Origin: Pyrinomonadaceae bacterium
Lineage (GTDB): Bacteria > Acidobacteriota > Blastocatellia > Pyrinomonadales > Pyrinomonadaceae
Assembly (NCBI GenBank): GCA_021228405.1
Contig: JAJQRF010000009.1
Span: 62,001 to 126,000, forward strand
DNA length: 64,000 nt
Direction of reading: 5' to 3'
Shown: positions 26,447 to 34,235 of the stretch, piece by piece
Position numbering within the stretch: the first letter of the stretch is position 1
Layout: every line of letters begins with the position of its first letter
Program-made: the position numbers and the translations under genes
The notes under the pieces: model-generated
What the model saw: only the letters and a program-made list of their open reading frames with translations
Databases searched by the model: none
What the model was told of the DNA's origin: nothing

Positions 26447-27499
26447 GTTATAATCTCCGGCTTGCGCCATTGCTTTCGCGTCGTTCAGATAGCCGTTGTA
26501 GGCGTTTTGGATTGCCTCGAACGAACGCGCATTTTGTCCCGCGTATGCGCCGTTTCCGTCGGCTTTCGGCAAACTTGCCCATTCGTTCGCACCGCGATTG
26601 ATTGCCGTTTGCAGATCGCCGTTCAAAAGCGGTTCGATCATATTCCTTTCCTTCATCAACTGCACCGCCGCGATGTCCTGCGTGTCGGCGTGAAAATTGG
26701 TCAAACCGAGATTTTTCGCCAGATTATTCCACGTTCCCGACAAAAATTGATAACGTCCGGCGGCGGAAGAAACGAGATTTTTGTTGACCTGCACCTTCAC
26801 GTTCGGATGCTGTGACATATCGTAGGTCGTCACGTTTTTCGCGCCCGCCGCGAGTGTCGTGTCGTATCCCATCGATTTTTTATTCTGTCCGATGACCGTG
26901 CCGTTGACGACTTTGCCGTAATTCAAACCCGTTCCTTCGGTGAATCCGATGGTGTCGAGCATGGCGCGGATTTCGGGTTTACGCGCCAGATCAGCCAATT
27001 CTTTTTGTTTCGCGGCAAAAGCGGCTTGCGTTTTCGCCGTTTCGTAAGCCTTCGTGACTTCTTCCTTGACGGTTTTCGCCACTTCTTCGGCTTTTGCCAT
27101 TATTTCTTTGGCTTTTTCCTTAACTTTATCGGTCAGCGATTGTTCCTGAACTTTCTCGGTCTTGACCGTTTCGGCTTTCGTTTTTTCGGCTTTTGTCTGT
27201 TCAACCTTCGCTTGTTCGGTTTTCGCCGTTTCCGCTTTTACGTCGGCGGGCGCGGAATCCATTTTCGCGTTCAAATCCGCTTTTTGCTGCGGTTCGCGGT
27301 CGATTCCGGTTTTCGCGTTTGCGCCGTCGGTATTGTTTGCCTTTGCCGTTTCGTTCGATTTCGTTTCGTTTCCGACCGAACAACTTTTATTTGAATCCGC
27401 CGAGCTTTTTCCCGCCGCGCCCGCCGCGCCGCTTGCGCCGACCGAATTACTGTTGCCGCCGCCGTTCGTGCTTCCGCCGACTCCGCCTGTACTTGCCAT
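26444..27499 (-). CDS. Lambda-endolysin-type (GH104) lytic domain with long low-complexity N-terminus
   Basis: The 351-residue protein has a Gly/Ser/Ala-rich N-terminus, a Lys/Glu/Thr-rich repetitive middle (KTEQAKVEQTKAEKTKAE) and a C-terminal domain (about 195-350) like phage lambda R lytic transglycosylase. Marks are MLDTIGFTEGTG with the catalytic Glu, SAAGRYQFLSGTW, ERNMIEPLLNGD and NEWASLP. It should cleave peptidoglycan glycan strands. There is no signal peptide or phage neighbourhood, so release may need lysis or another secretion route. It is followed upstream by array C. Confidence 0.8.
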   Translation of the reverse strand: MASTGGVGGSTNGGGNSNSVGASGAAGAAGKSSADSNKSCSVGNETKSNETAKANNTDGANAKTGIDREPQQKADLNAKMDSAPADVKAETAKTEQAKVEQTKAEKTKAETVKTEKVQEQSLTDKVKEKAKEIMAKAEEVAKTVKEEVTKAYETAKTQAAFAAKQKELADLARKPEIRAMLDTIGFTEGTGLNYGKVVNGTVIGQNKKSMGYDTTLAAGAKNVTTYDMSQHPNVKVQVNKNLVSSAAGRYQFLSGTWNNLAKNLGLTNFHADTQDIAAVQLMKERNMIEPLLNGDLQTAINRGANEWASLPKADGNGAYAGQNARSFEAIQNAYNGYLNDAKAMAQAGDYN

Positions 27500-27565
27500 A
27501 AATTTTCTCCTTTTTAGCTAATTTATCGGCAAACGTGCGAAAGTGTTTCCTGATTTTACGACTTC

Positions 27566-27910
27566 AGAAAAGTTCTCCGAATGATTCGGAGAGCTCTTCC
27601 GACCATTCGGAGAGTGCAGAAATTGATTCGGAGAGTTTTTCCGACCACTCGGAGAACGCAGAAATTGATTCGGAGAGCGCAACTGCCCTTCGGGAGAACT
27701 TTTCTATCGATTCGGAGAGTTCTTCCGCACATCGGGAGAACGCATCCGCACATCGGGAGAACGCATCCGACGATTGGGAGAGTTCTTCCGCACATCGGGA
27801 GAGTTCTTCCGTGCGTCGGGAGAGTGCAACCGCCCTTCGGGAGAACGCAGAAAATGAACGGGAGAGTTCTCCCGTTCGTTCGGAGAACTCTCCCAATCGT
27901 TCGGAGAAGA
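27566..27910. repeat. Intergenic array C: about sixteen 21-nt units, co-directional gap
   Basis: GGAGA-containing units recur at 21-nt steps (for example 27588, 27609, 27630, 27651, 27672, 27693). Typical unit: CGGGAGAACGCATCCGCACAT. TTCTTCCG and CGGGAGAA form imperfect dyads across units. Because 21 is a multiple of three, several frames stay open and give false repetitive proteins. Confidence 0.88.
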
Positions 27911-27938
27911 TTATTTTCGGTTTGTGGGATGCTTCCGT

Positions 27939-29432
27939 TTAATAATTGCGGCGCAAAATACTGCCGGGAAGCTTGCCCGTGACTTTGCCGTTTTCCCAGA
28001 CCTTTTCGCCGTTCACGAAAACGATCTCGATGCCGTCCGACAAAGTTTCGGGCTGTGTAAATGTGTTGCGGTCGATCACTTTGTCTTTATCGAGCAGAAC
28101 GAGGTCGGCTTGCATTCCTTTTTTAATCATTCCGCGATCTTTCAAACCTAATCTTTGGGCGGGAAACGAAGACATTTTACGAATCGCTTCTTCCAACGAC
28201 AGCCATTTATTTTCGCGGACGAATCTGCCTAAAACTCGCGGAAATGTTCCCGTTCCGCGCGGATGTCTGCCGCCGATTCCGCCGTCGCTCGAAACCATTA
28301 CCCACGATCTTTGATAAAAATTCTTCACGTCCGCTTCGTTCATCGAATTGCAGACCACGCCCGCGCCGCCGTCCTTAACGATCTGAATGTAAATGTCAAC
28401 AGGCGAAACATTCTGCATTTTGGCGATTTCGGCGAGCGTTTTGCCTTGATAATCGCGATGCGCCGCGCACGAAGTCACCAAAACCTTATCCGCGCCGCCG
28501 ACGTTGTTCAAGCCCGTTTCGACTTCGTTGCGGTCTTCGTGTTTGCGCGAAGGAACCAGCACCGTGATCGTCGAACCCCAAGCCGTGTAAGGATAAGCGT
28601 CCGCCGTGATGTCGAAACCCGCTTTCTGTTCGGCTTCGATAATGGCGACCGCATCGACCGATTTTCCCCAGACGTTTTTGTTGCCCATTTTGATATGCGA
28701 AATCTGGACGGGAATTTTCGCTTCCTTGCCGATGCGGACAGATTCGCGCACCGCGTCGAGCATTCCTTCTTCCTCGTCGCGCATATGCGTCATATAAATT
28801 CCCTTGTATTTCGCCGCAATGCGCGAAAGCGCGATCAATTCTTCGGTCGAAGCCGAATAGCCGACATCGTATTCCAAGCCTGAAGACAATCCGAACGCGC
28901 CGTCCTTCATCGCCTGTTCGATCAAAACGAGCATTTTTTGGAGTTCTTCAGGTGTAGTTTTCCGCGCATAATCGTTGTTCATCACCTGTTCGCGCAAAGA
29001 TGCGTGACCGATGAACGCGCCGACATTCGGAGCGATTTTGCCGTTCAATTTGTTCAGATAATCTGAAATCGGAAACGGCGAACCGCCGTCGGGACCGACG
29101 AGAATCGTCGTAATTCCCTGCGAAACCTGATTCGTTGCCGTGCCTTCCGACTGCAAACCGTCTTCCGAATGATTATGAATATCGATAAATCCGGGCGCGA
29201 GAACTTTACCGTTCGCATCAATAACTTGTTCGTCCTTTTTCGGTTCGATCTTGCCGATCTTCGCAATTTTCCCGTTTTTCACGCGCACGTCGCCTTGAAA
29301 CGAAGTCTTTCCGCTGCCGTCGATGATCGTTGCGTTTTTAATCACAAACGAAGCCGTTTGCGCCGAAACGAACGAAACCAAAGCGAGCATTACCGAAAAC
29401 GCCGCCCAAATTTTCCGCCAAGTTTTCTTCAT
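27939..29432 (-). CDS. Secreted N-acyl-D-amino acid deacylase (amidohydrolase superfamily)
   Basis: The 497-residue protein has a signal peptide (to SFVSA) and a metallo-dependent amidohydrolase fold. GFIDIHNHSEDG supplies metal His residues. GFDITADAYPYTAWGS and VMVSSDGGIGGRHPRGTGTF match D-aminoacylases, as does GMIKKGMQADLVLLD near the end. It should release D-amino acids from N-acyl derivatives in the periplasm, possibly from peptidoglycan turnover or diet peptides. It stands alone on the minus strand. Confidence 0.87.
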   Translation of the reverse strand: MKKTWRKIWAAFSVMLALVSFVSAQTASFVIKNATIIDGSGKTSFQGDVRVKNGKIAKIGKIEPKKDEQVIDANGKVLAPGFIDIHNHSEDGLQSEGTATNQVSQGITTILVGPDGGSPFPISDYLNKLNGKIAPNVGAFIGHASLREQVMNNDYARKTTPEELQKMLVLIEQAMKDGAFGLSSGLEYDVGYSASTEELIALSRIAAKYKGIYMTHMRDEEEGMLDAVRESVRIGKEAKIPVQISHIKMGNKNVWGKSVDAVAIIEAEQKAGFDITADAYPYTAWGSTITVLVPSRKHEDRNEVETGLNNVGGADKVLVTSCAAHRDYQGKTLAEIAKMQNVSPVDIYIQIVKDGGAGVVCNSMNEADVKNFYQRSWVMVSSDGGIGGRHPRGTGTFPRVLGRFVRENKWLSLEEAIRKMSSFPAQRLGLKDRGMIKKGMQADLVLLDKDKVIDRNTFTQPETLSDGIEIVFVNGEKVWENGKVTGKLPGSILRRNY

Positions 29433-29521
29433 AGAGCAAATAATAGTTTAATTGCTCTAATTCTTTCAAATAGATAGAATGTAGCTTAAATTTATGAGTG
29501 AATTTTAAGGATATTTTTACA

Positions 29522-30139
29522 ATGGGATTAGCACAAAAAAAGCCGCAGTTTTTTACGCCTGAAGAATATCTCGAATTCGAACGAAATTCGGAGATTCGTC
29601 ACGAATATTTCGACGGCGAAATTTATCCTTTCGATGAAAAAGTTTACGCAATGGCTGGCGAAAGTCTTTCGCACAGTCAGATTTGTATAAATTTGGCAGG
29701 TGAAATTCGCACAAAATTAAAGGGTAAAGATTGTCAGGCACTTTCGCCGAATATGAAAGTTCGTGCGGAAGGCAAAGGAATGTTTGCTTATCCAGATTTG
29801 ACCGTTGTGTGCGGTCAGCCGCTTTTTCACGATTCGCAAAAAGACGTTTTGCTTAATCCGAAAATTATTTTCGAGGTTCTTTCTCCTTCGACCGAGCGTT
29901 ACGATCAGACGAAAAAATTCTTTCGCTATCGAAAAGAATTACCGACCCTGACCGATTACGTTTTGATTTATCAAGACGCACCGTTTATCGAACACCACGA
30001 AAAACAATCCGACGGACGCTGGATTCACAACGCCGTTGAAGGAATCGAAGGCTTTTTGGAATTAAATTCGATCGAAATCGAACTAGGTTTGATTGAAATT
30101 TATGATCGGGTTGTTTTCAATGCCGATTCCGAACAGTAA
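29522..30139 (+). CDS. Uma2 family (PD-(D/E)xK-type) protein
   Basis: This 205-residue protein has the Uma2/DUF820 pattern: FTPEEYLEFERNSEIRHEYFDGEIY at the N-terminus, SPNMKVRAEGKGMFAYPDLTVV and IIFEVLSPSTERYD. The Asp and Glu resemble the nuclease core of the restriction-endonuclease-like fold. Function in the family is poorly known. The ATG 24 nt after a GTG is chosen because AAGGA lies upstream. It is the first of two adjacent Uma2 genes. Confidence 0.85.
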   Translation: MGLAQKKPQFFTPEEYLEFERNSEIRHEYFDGEIYPFDEKVYAMAGESLSHSQICINLAGEIRTKLKGKDCQALSPNMKVRAEGKGMFAYPDLTVVCGQPLFHDSQKDVLLNPKIIFEVLSPSTERYDQTKKFFRYRKELPTLTDYVLIYQDAPFIEHHEKQSDGRWIHNAVEGIEGFLELNSIEIELGLIEIYDRVVFNADSEQ

Positions 30140-30203
30140 TTGATAAAAATTAAATCAAAGTAAATTTTCAAGCTGTGTTAAAATGACGGCAAAGAGAGTT
30201 TTT

Positions 30204-30842
30204 ATGGCAGCAGTTTTAACCGAACCGAAAACCCAAATCCAAATCGAAGAACACGTAATCTTGAGCGGCGTTTCGTGGAAAACCTACGAATCTCTGATGC
30301 AGGAACACGAAGACCGCAGCGTGCCTCGGTTTACATATAATCGCGGATGTTTGGAGATTTATATGCCTTCGCAGAAACATGAAGAAAAAGCGGTATTTTT
30401 AGAAAAAATCGTTGAAATCTTTGCAGAAGAAAACGATTTGGAAGTAAGAAATATTCGTTCGACGACGTTCAAAAAAGACGAATTGGAAAAAGGTGCGGAG
30501 CCGGACGGCTGTTTTTATCTGCAAAGCTACGACAAAGTTTTCGGAATGCAAAAGATCGATCTCGAACAATTTCCGCCCGATCTCGTGCTTGAAATCGATA
30601 TTTTCAGTCCTTCGATCGACCGTTTGCCGATCTATGCCGCGTTCAAAATTCCCGAAATCTGGCGTTTTCAAAAGGACGAAGTAAAAATTTACGTTTTCGA
30701 CGGCGAAAAATATAACGAAGCGGCGGAAAGCCTTTCGTTTCCAAAAGCGACGAGCGAAAAACTGACGAATTTGTTAGCCGAAAGCGAAACGGAAAAGCGT
30801 TCGGCGTGGCTGAAAAAAGTGCGCGAAGCGGCGCAGAATTAA
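30204..30842 (+). CDS. Uma2 family (PD-(D/E)xK-type) protein, second copy
   Basis: A 212-residue relative of the gene 64 nt upstream but clearly diverged. SWKTYESLMQEHEDR, FTYNRGCLEIYMPSQKHE, AEPDGCFYL and PDLVLEIDIFSPSID carry the expected Asp/Glu residues. The ATG after AGAGAG (at MAAVLTEP) is preferred. Uma2 genes often come in groups; whether they act as nucleases here is unknown. Confidence 0.85.
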   Translation: MAAVLTEPKTQIQIEEHVILSGVSWKTYESLMQEHEDRSVPRFTYNRGCLEIYMPSQKHEEKAVFLEKIVEIFAEENDLEVRNIRSTTFKKDELEKGAEPDGCFYLQSYDKVFGMQKIDLEQFPPDLVLEIDIFSPSIDRLPIYAAFKIPEIWRFQKDEVKIYVFDGEKYNEAAESLSFPKATSEKLTNLLAESETEKRSAWLKKVREAAQN

Positions 30843-30853
30843 CATTAAAACCT

Positions 30854-31342
30854 ATGAAATTGCCGCGAATATTTACGAGTTTCGTTTTTTTATTGATTTT
30901 TACGAGCGGCGTTTTCGCCTGCACTTGTATGCATTTGGGAAGTTTTGAAAAGCCGACGCAGGAAATCATTGATTTGCAGTTAAAAGGCGCGGGTGCGATC
31001 TTTTCAGGCGAAGTCGTCAGAATCGTTTCGATCAAAGAATCGAAAAACAGTTTATATACGACATTGAAAGTTTATTTGAAAGTTTTGAGCGCGTGGAAAG
31101 GCGTGAAAACCGAAAATATCGTCGTTTCGACATCGGGAAGTTCAAATTTTTGCGGATTTCCTTTTAAGGTCAAACAAAAATATTTGGTTTACGCCGATGC
31201 TTACAGAAGAGAACTTTCGACGAGCATTTGTAAACGCACGGCACCGCTCGGCAAAGCGGAAAAAGACATCGAATATTTAGGCACAGCCGAAAAGGTTTTT
31301 GCGGAAACGAAGAAGAAAAAATCGATAAAAAAGAAACCATAA
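30854..31342 (+). CDS. Secreted NTR/TIMP-like cysteine protein
   Basis: The 162-residue protein has a signal peptide ending at GVFAC, with CTCMHLGSF right after it, and YLKVLSAWKGVKTENIVVSTSGSSNFCGF. This pattern (N-terminal CxC then a beta-barrel-like region with a late Cys) resembles tissue-inhibitor/netrin-type OB folds found in bacterial secreted proteins. The Cys could be lipidated. The Lys-rich end (KKKKSIKKKP) is unusual. It starts 11 nt after the Uma2 gene. Function unknown. Confidence 0.7.
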   Translation: MKLPRIFTSFVFLLIFTSGVFACTCMHLGSFEKPTQEIIDLQLKGAGAIFSGEVVRIVSIKESKNSLYTTLKVYLKVLSAWKGVKTENIVVSTSGSSNFCGFPFKVKQKYLVYADAYRRELSTSICKRTAPLGKAEKDIEYLGTAEKVFAETKKKKSIKKKP

Positions 31343-31451
31343 ACGGAAGTGAAAATCTTGCTATTATCGTAATTTGAAAAGAATTTTATAAAAGGTAAGC
31401 AATTATTTCGAGAGTGTTTCAGTTAAAAAAAATGCTCCGAAAATTTATTTT

Positions 31452-32207
31452 ATGAGCGAAAAACAATTTGAAGGAAAATCGGCGATCGTGACGGGCGGAA
31501 CGCGCGGCATCGGGAAAGCGATTGTTTTGGAACTGGCGAAACGCGGTGCGAATGTCGCTTTTAATTATGCGAAAAGCGCGGATGAAGCGGAAAAGTTAAA
31601 GGCGGAAATCGAAACTTTGGGCGTGAAGGCAATGGCGGCGCAGTGCGATGTCGCAAACACCGAATCGGCGGCGGAATTTGTCAAACAAGTGACGGCGGAA
31701 TTCGGCACGGTCAATTTTTTGATTAATAACGCCGGAATCACGCGCGATACTTTGATCTTGCGGATGAAGGAAGACGATTGGGACGCGGTTTTGGACACGA
31801 ATCTGAAAGGCGCGTTCAATTTTTCAAAAGCGGTTCTGCGTCCGATGATGAAAAACGCGGACGGCGGTTCGATTCTCAATATCGCTTCGATTTCGGGCGT
31901 GGTCGGAATGCTCGGACAGACGAATTATTCGGCATCGAAAGCGGGGATGATCGGTTTCACAAAGGCATTGGCGAAAGAGATCGCCAGCCGTAAGATCACG
32001 GTCAACGCGCTGGCTCTGGGCTTGATCGAAACCGAAATGGCATCTGAAATGAATGCCGAATATCGTGAAAAAATCCTGTCGCAGATTCCTCTGGGCAGAC
32101 TCGGAAACGTGCAGGAAGTTGCCGAAACCGCTTGTTTCCTGCTTTCGGATTCGGCGCGTTATATTACAGGTCAGGTCATTCAGCCCGACGGCGGGCTTGC
32201 AATGTAA
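31452..32207 (+). CDS. fabG: 3-oxoacyl-ACP reductase
   Basis: The 251-residue short-chain dehydrogenase reduces 3-oxoacyl-ACP with NADPH in fatty acid synthesis. Visible are TGGTRGIG (cofactor loop), NNAGITRD, the catalytic Ser in IASISGVVG, YSASKAG (Tyr and Lys), and a C-terminal GQVIQPDGGLAM. Length is typical. It is not next to other fab genes, though an ACP-like gene lies 5 kb upstream. Another short-chain reductase role is possible. Confidence 0.88.
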   Translation: MSEKQFEGKSAIVTGGTRGIGKAIVLELAKRGANVAFNYAKSADEAEKLKAEIETLGVKAMAAQCDVANTESAAEFVKQVTAEFGTVNFLINNAGITRDTLILRMKEDDWDAVLDTNLKGAFNFSKAVLRPMMKNADGGSILNIASISGVVGMLGQTNYSASKAGMIGFTKALAKEIASRKITVNALALGLIETEMASEMNAEYREKILSQIPLGRLGNVQEVAETACFLLSDSARYITGQVIQPDGGLAM

Positions 32208-32235
32208 TGAATGAGAGATGAGGGACAAGAGATGA

Positions 32236-32277
32236 ATTAAGCAATCCGAAATCCGAAATCTAAAATCCGAAATTGAA
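32236..32277. repeat. AATCCGAAATC-type short direct repeats upstream of the rhomboid gene
   Basis: Three tandem versions of AATCCGAAATC/TAAAATCCGAAATT end just before the start codon. It is the same word family as at 20432-20515. Confidence 0.6.
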
Positions 32278-32279
32278 AT

Positions 32280-33056
32280 ATGCCTTTAAGAAAAGAGAGA
32301 GAAATTGAAGAAACAGGTGAGGCACAGCCCGAAAATGCAAGGACTGTGGTTATTCTTTTTCCTTTGTATTCCGTAATTTTGATCGGTTGTTTGGCGGCGG
32401 TATTTATTTGTCAGGTTGCCGACGACGGGATCGATTCGATCTTGATGGGCAATGCTCTTTCCGTCGATCTTGCCGGGTTTGTAAAAAGCAATTTTGCGAA
32501 GGGCGAATATTGGCGAATCTTGACGGGCGCGGTTTTGCACGGCGGTTTGATCCATCTGTTTTTCAATTGTTACGCGCTTTATCAGCTCGGCAGAGCCATC
32601 GAAATTCTTTCCAACCGCGCACATCTCGCCATAGTTTTTCTATTGTCGGCGATCGGCGGCGGGATTTTGAGTTTCATTTTTTATCCGATCACGGATTCGG
32701 TCGGCGCGTCGGGCGGAATTATCGGCTTTGTCGGTTATTTGACGGTGTATGCCTACAAACGCCGTAAACTGATGCCGCCGGATTTTCTGAAAAGTATGAT
32801 CTACAACATAATTTTTATCGGGGTGATGGGATGGTTTATTCCCTACGCAACCGATAATAGAGTTATGATCGATAATTTCGGGCATCTCGGCGGTTTGCTG
32901 GTCGGTTTGGTTTACGGTTTTCTGCAAATTCCTTCGGATGTTTACAAAGACCCACGTGAGGTCGGCAAAGCGGTAGACATTCTCGGGCTGGTTTCGCTCG
33001 GAATTATGATCGCCGTTTCCGCGTTTGCCGTTTTGCTTTTATTGAAGATCGTTTGA
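32280..33056 (+). CDS. Rhomboid family intramembrane serine protease
   Basis: This 258-residue protein has six or more hydrophobic segments, the catalytic Ser in SVGASGGIIGF (GxSG) and the catalytic His in NFGHLGGLLVG. It cleaves membrane-anchored proteins within the bilayer. HGGLIHLFFNCYALYQLG matches the loop and second helix of the family. The start codon directly follows a short repeat tract, so no normal ribosome site is visible. It lies 14 nt upstream of trmB. Confidence 0.93.
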   Translation: MPLRKEREIEETGEAQPENARTVVILFPLYSVILIGCLAAVFICQVADDGIDSILMGNALSVDLAGFVKSNFAKGEYWRILTGAVLHGGLIHLFFNCYALYQLGRAIEILSNRAHLAIVFLLSAIGGGILSFIFYPITDSVGASGGIIGFVGYLTVYAYKRRKLMPPDFLKSMIYNIIFIGVMGWFIPYATDNRVMIDNFGHLGGLLVGLVYGFLQIPSDVYKDPREVGKAVDILGLVSLGIMIAVSAFAVLLLLKIV

Positions 33057-33070
33057 ATTAATCCTTAGAA

Positions 33071-33700
33071 ATGCCCAGAGTCAGAGTTCACCAACACGTC
33101 AACCCGTTTGCGCCCTTTTATATTTTTGAGCCTGAGCCGATCGAATTGGAAAAGGCATTTGCAAATCCCGCTTTGCCTTTACACCTCGACATCGGTTGCG
33201 CGCGCGGGCGTTTTATCCTGAAAATGGCACAGCTCGAAACGTCGCATAATTTTCTCGGTGTCGAAATCCGCGAACCGCTCGTCGCCGAAGGAAACCGCAT
33301 CGCAAAAGAGAAAAATCTCGACAATCTGCATTACGCATTCTGCAACGCGATGCTCAAGCTCGACAAGCTTCTCGAAAATATTCCCGCCGGCGTTTTGCAG
33401 ACCGTGACGATCCAGTTTCCCGATCCGTGGTTTAAGAAAAAACACGCGAAACGCCGGATGGTCAACGCGGAACTGGTCGAAACGGTCGTCGGAAGAATCG
33501 CGGAAGGCGGAAAGATATTCGTGCAGACCGACATCGAGTTTCTCGCCGATGAAATGTTTGCTTTGTTTCGTGAAAACAAAAAATTAAAGGAAAGCGCGAC
33601 CGGAACAAACCCGTTTCCCGTCAAAACCGAAAGGGAAAACGCCGTCGAAGAAAAAAATCTGCCCGTTTACCGCACGATCTTCGTAAAAACGGCGCGGTAA
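33071..33700 (+). CDS. trmB: tRNA (guanine46-N7)-methyltransferase
   Basis: The 209-residue SAM-dependent enzyme makes m7G46 in tRNA. HLDIGCARGRF is the SAM loop, FLGVEIREPLV motif II, and QFPDPWFKKKHAKRRMV the family signature. The late TNPFPVKTERE segment matches the substrate loop. Length is normal. It is the last gene of a short plus-strand run and is followed by array D. Confidence 0.94.
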   Translation: MPRVRVHQHVNPFAPFYIFEPEPIELEKAFANPALPLHLDIGCARGRFILKMAQLETSHNFLGVEIREPLVAEGNRIAKEKNLDNLHYAFCNAMLKLDKLLENIPAGVLQTVTIQFPDPWFKKKHAKRRMVNAELVETVVGRIAEGGKIFVQTDIEFLADEMFALFRENKKLKESATGTNPFPVKTERENAVEEKNLPVYRTIFVKTAR

Positions 33701-33745
33701 GGTTTCAAATGCGGTGTTTTGGATTGCGAAACCTCAATCTGAAGT

Positions 33746-34039
33746 CACTGAAGCCCTTTCCCTAAGCACTGAATCTTCAATCCGAAGTCCTGAAACCTCT
33801 TCGCCAAGCACTGAATGTTGAATCTGAAGCACTGAAACCTTAGCTGTAAGAACTGAATCTCCGTCTGCAAGCACTGAAAGTCTTTCTATCACCACTGAAA
33901 CCTCGGCTGTCAGCACTGAATGTTGATGTGTAAGCACTGAATGCTCGGCTATCAGCACTGAATGCTCGGCTGTCAGCACTGAATGTTCAGCTGTCAGGAT
34001 TGAATGCTCGGGTGTCAGCACTGAAACCTTAGCTGTCAC
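33746..34039. repeat. Intergenic array D: fourteen 21-nt units, convergent gap
   Basis: CACTGAA (or close variants) starts at 33746, 33767 and every 21 nt to 34019 without a single indel. A common unit is CACTGAATGCTCGGCTGTCAG, in which TCAG-CA-CTGA forms a dyad across the unit joint. The array keeps a false 101-codon frame open on the minus strand. Confidence 0.9.
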
Positions 34040-34061
34040 TCTCGTAAGTTTTCTCGAATGC

Positions 34062-34127
34062 GTTCAGAGTTCAAACTTCAGTTTGAATCTTGTAAGTAAA
34101 ACTCAAACTGAAGTTTAAACTCTGAAC
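34062..34127. repeat. 25-bp inverted repeat beginning GTTCAGAGTT
   Basis: The left arm 34062-34086 and right arm 34103-34127 match at 24 of 25 positions around a 16-nt loop. The ends resemble family 2 repeats (GTTCAGAGT...ACTCTGAAC). Confidence 0.75.
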
Positions 34128-34212
34128 AAATTGACTGCGAAATGTAACGGATAATTACGAAAATGATTTTCTTATTAATTTTCGCTTCTTTCGTTTATTT
34201 CGCAGTCAATTT
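34128..34212. repeat. Dispersed inverted repeat, family 1-like
   Basis: AAATTGACTGCGAAATGTAACG is mirrored by CGTTTATTTCGCAGTCAATTT. It directly follows the 25-bp inverted repeat and ends near the stop codon of the next gene. Confidence 0.65.
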
Positions 34213-34235
34213 GTTTTTTTCTAAATTTCGACGCT

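Noticed and set aside
26444-27499. Prophage remnant
   Set aside because: Only one phage-like domain is seen. No integrase, capsid, holin or attachment repeats are present, and flanking genes are housekeeping.
27535-27982. Open frames of 79-140 codons rich in SES, RRVL or FSRRA repeats
   Set aside because: They are produced by the 21-nt array C on both strands; a period divisible by three keeps frames open. No ribosome site or family signal supports any of them.
33734-34039. 101-codon minus-strand frame of VLTAEHS repeats
   Set aside because: It is the translation of array D. It lies in a convergent gap and is only open because of the repeat period.
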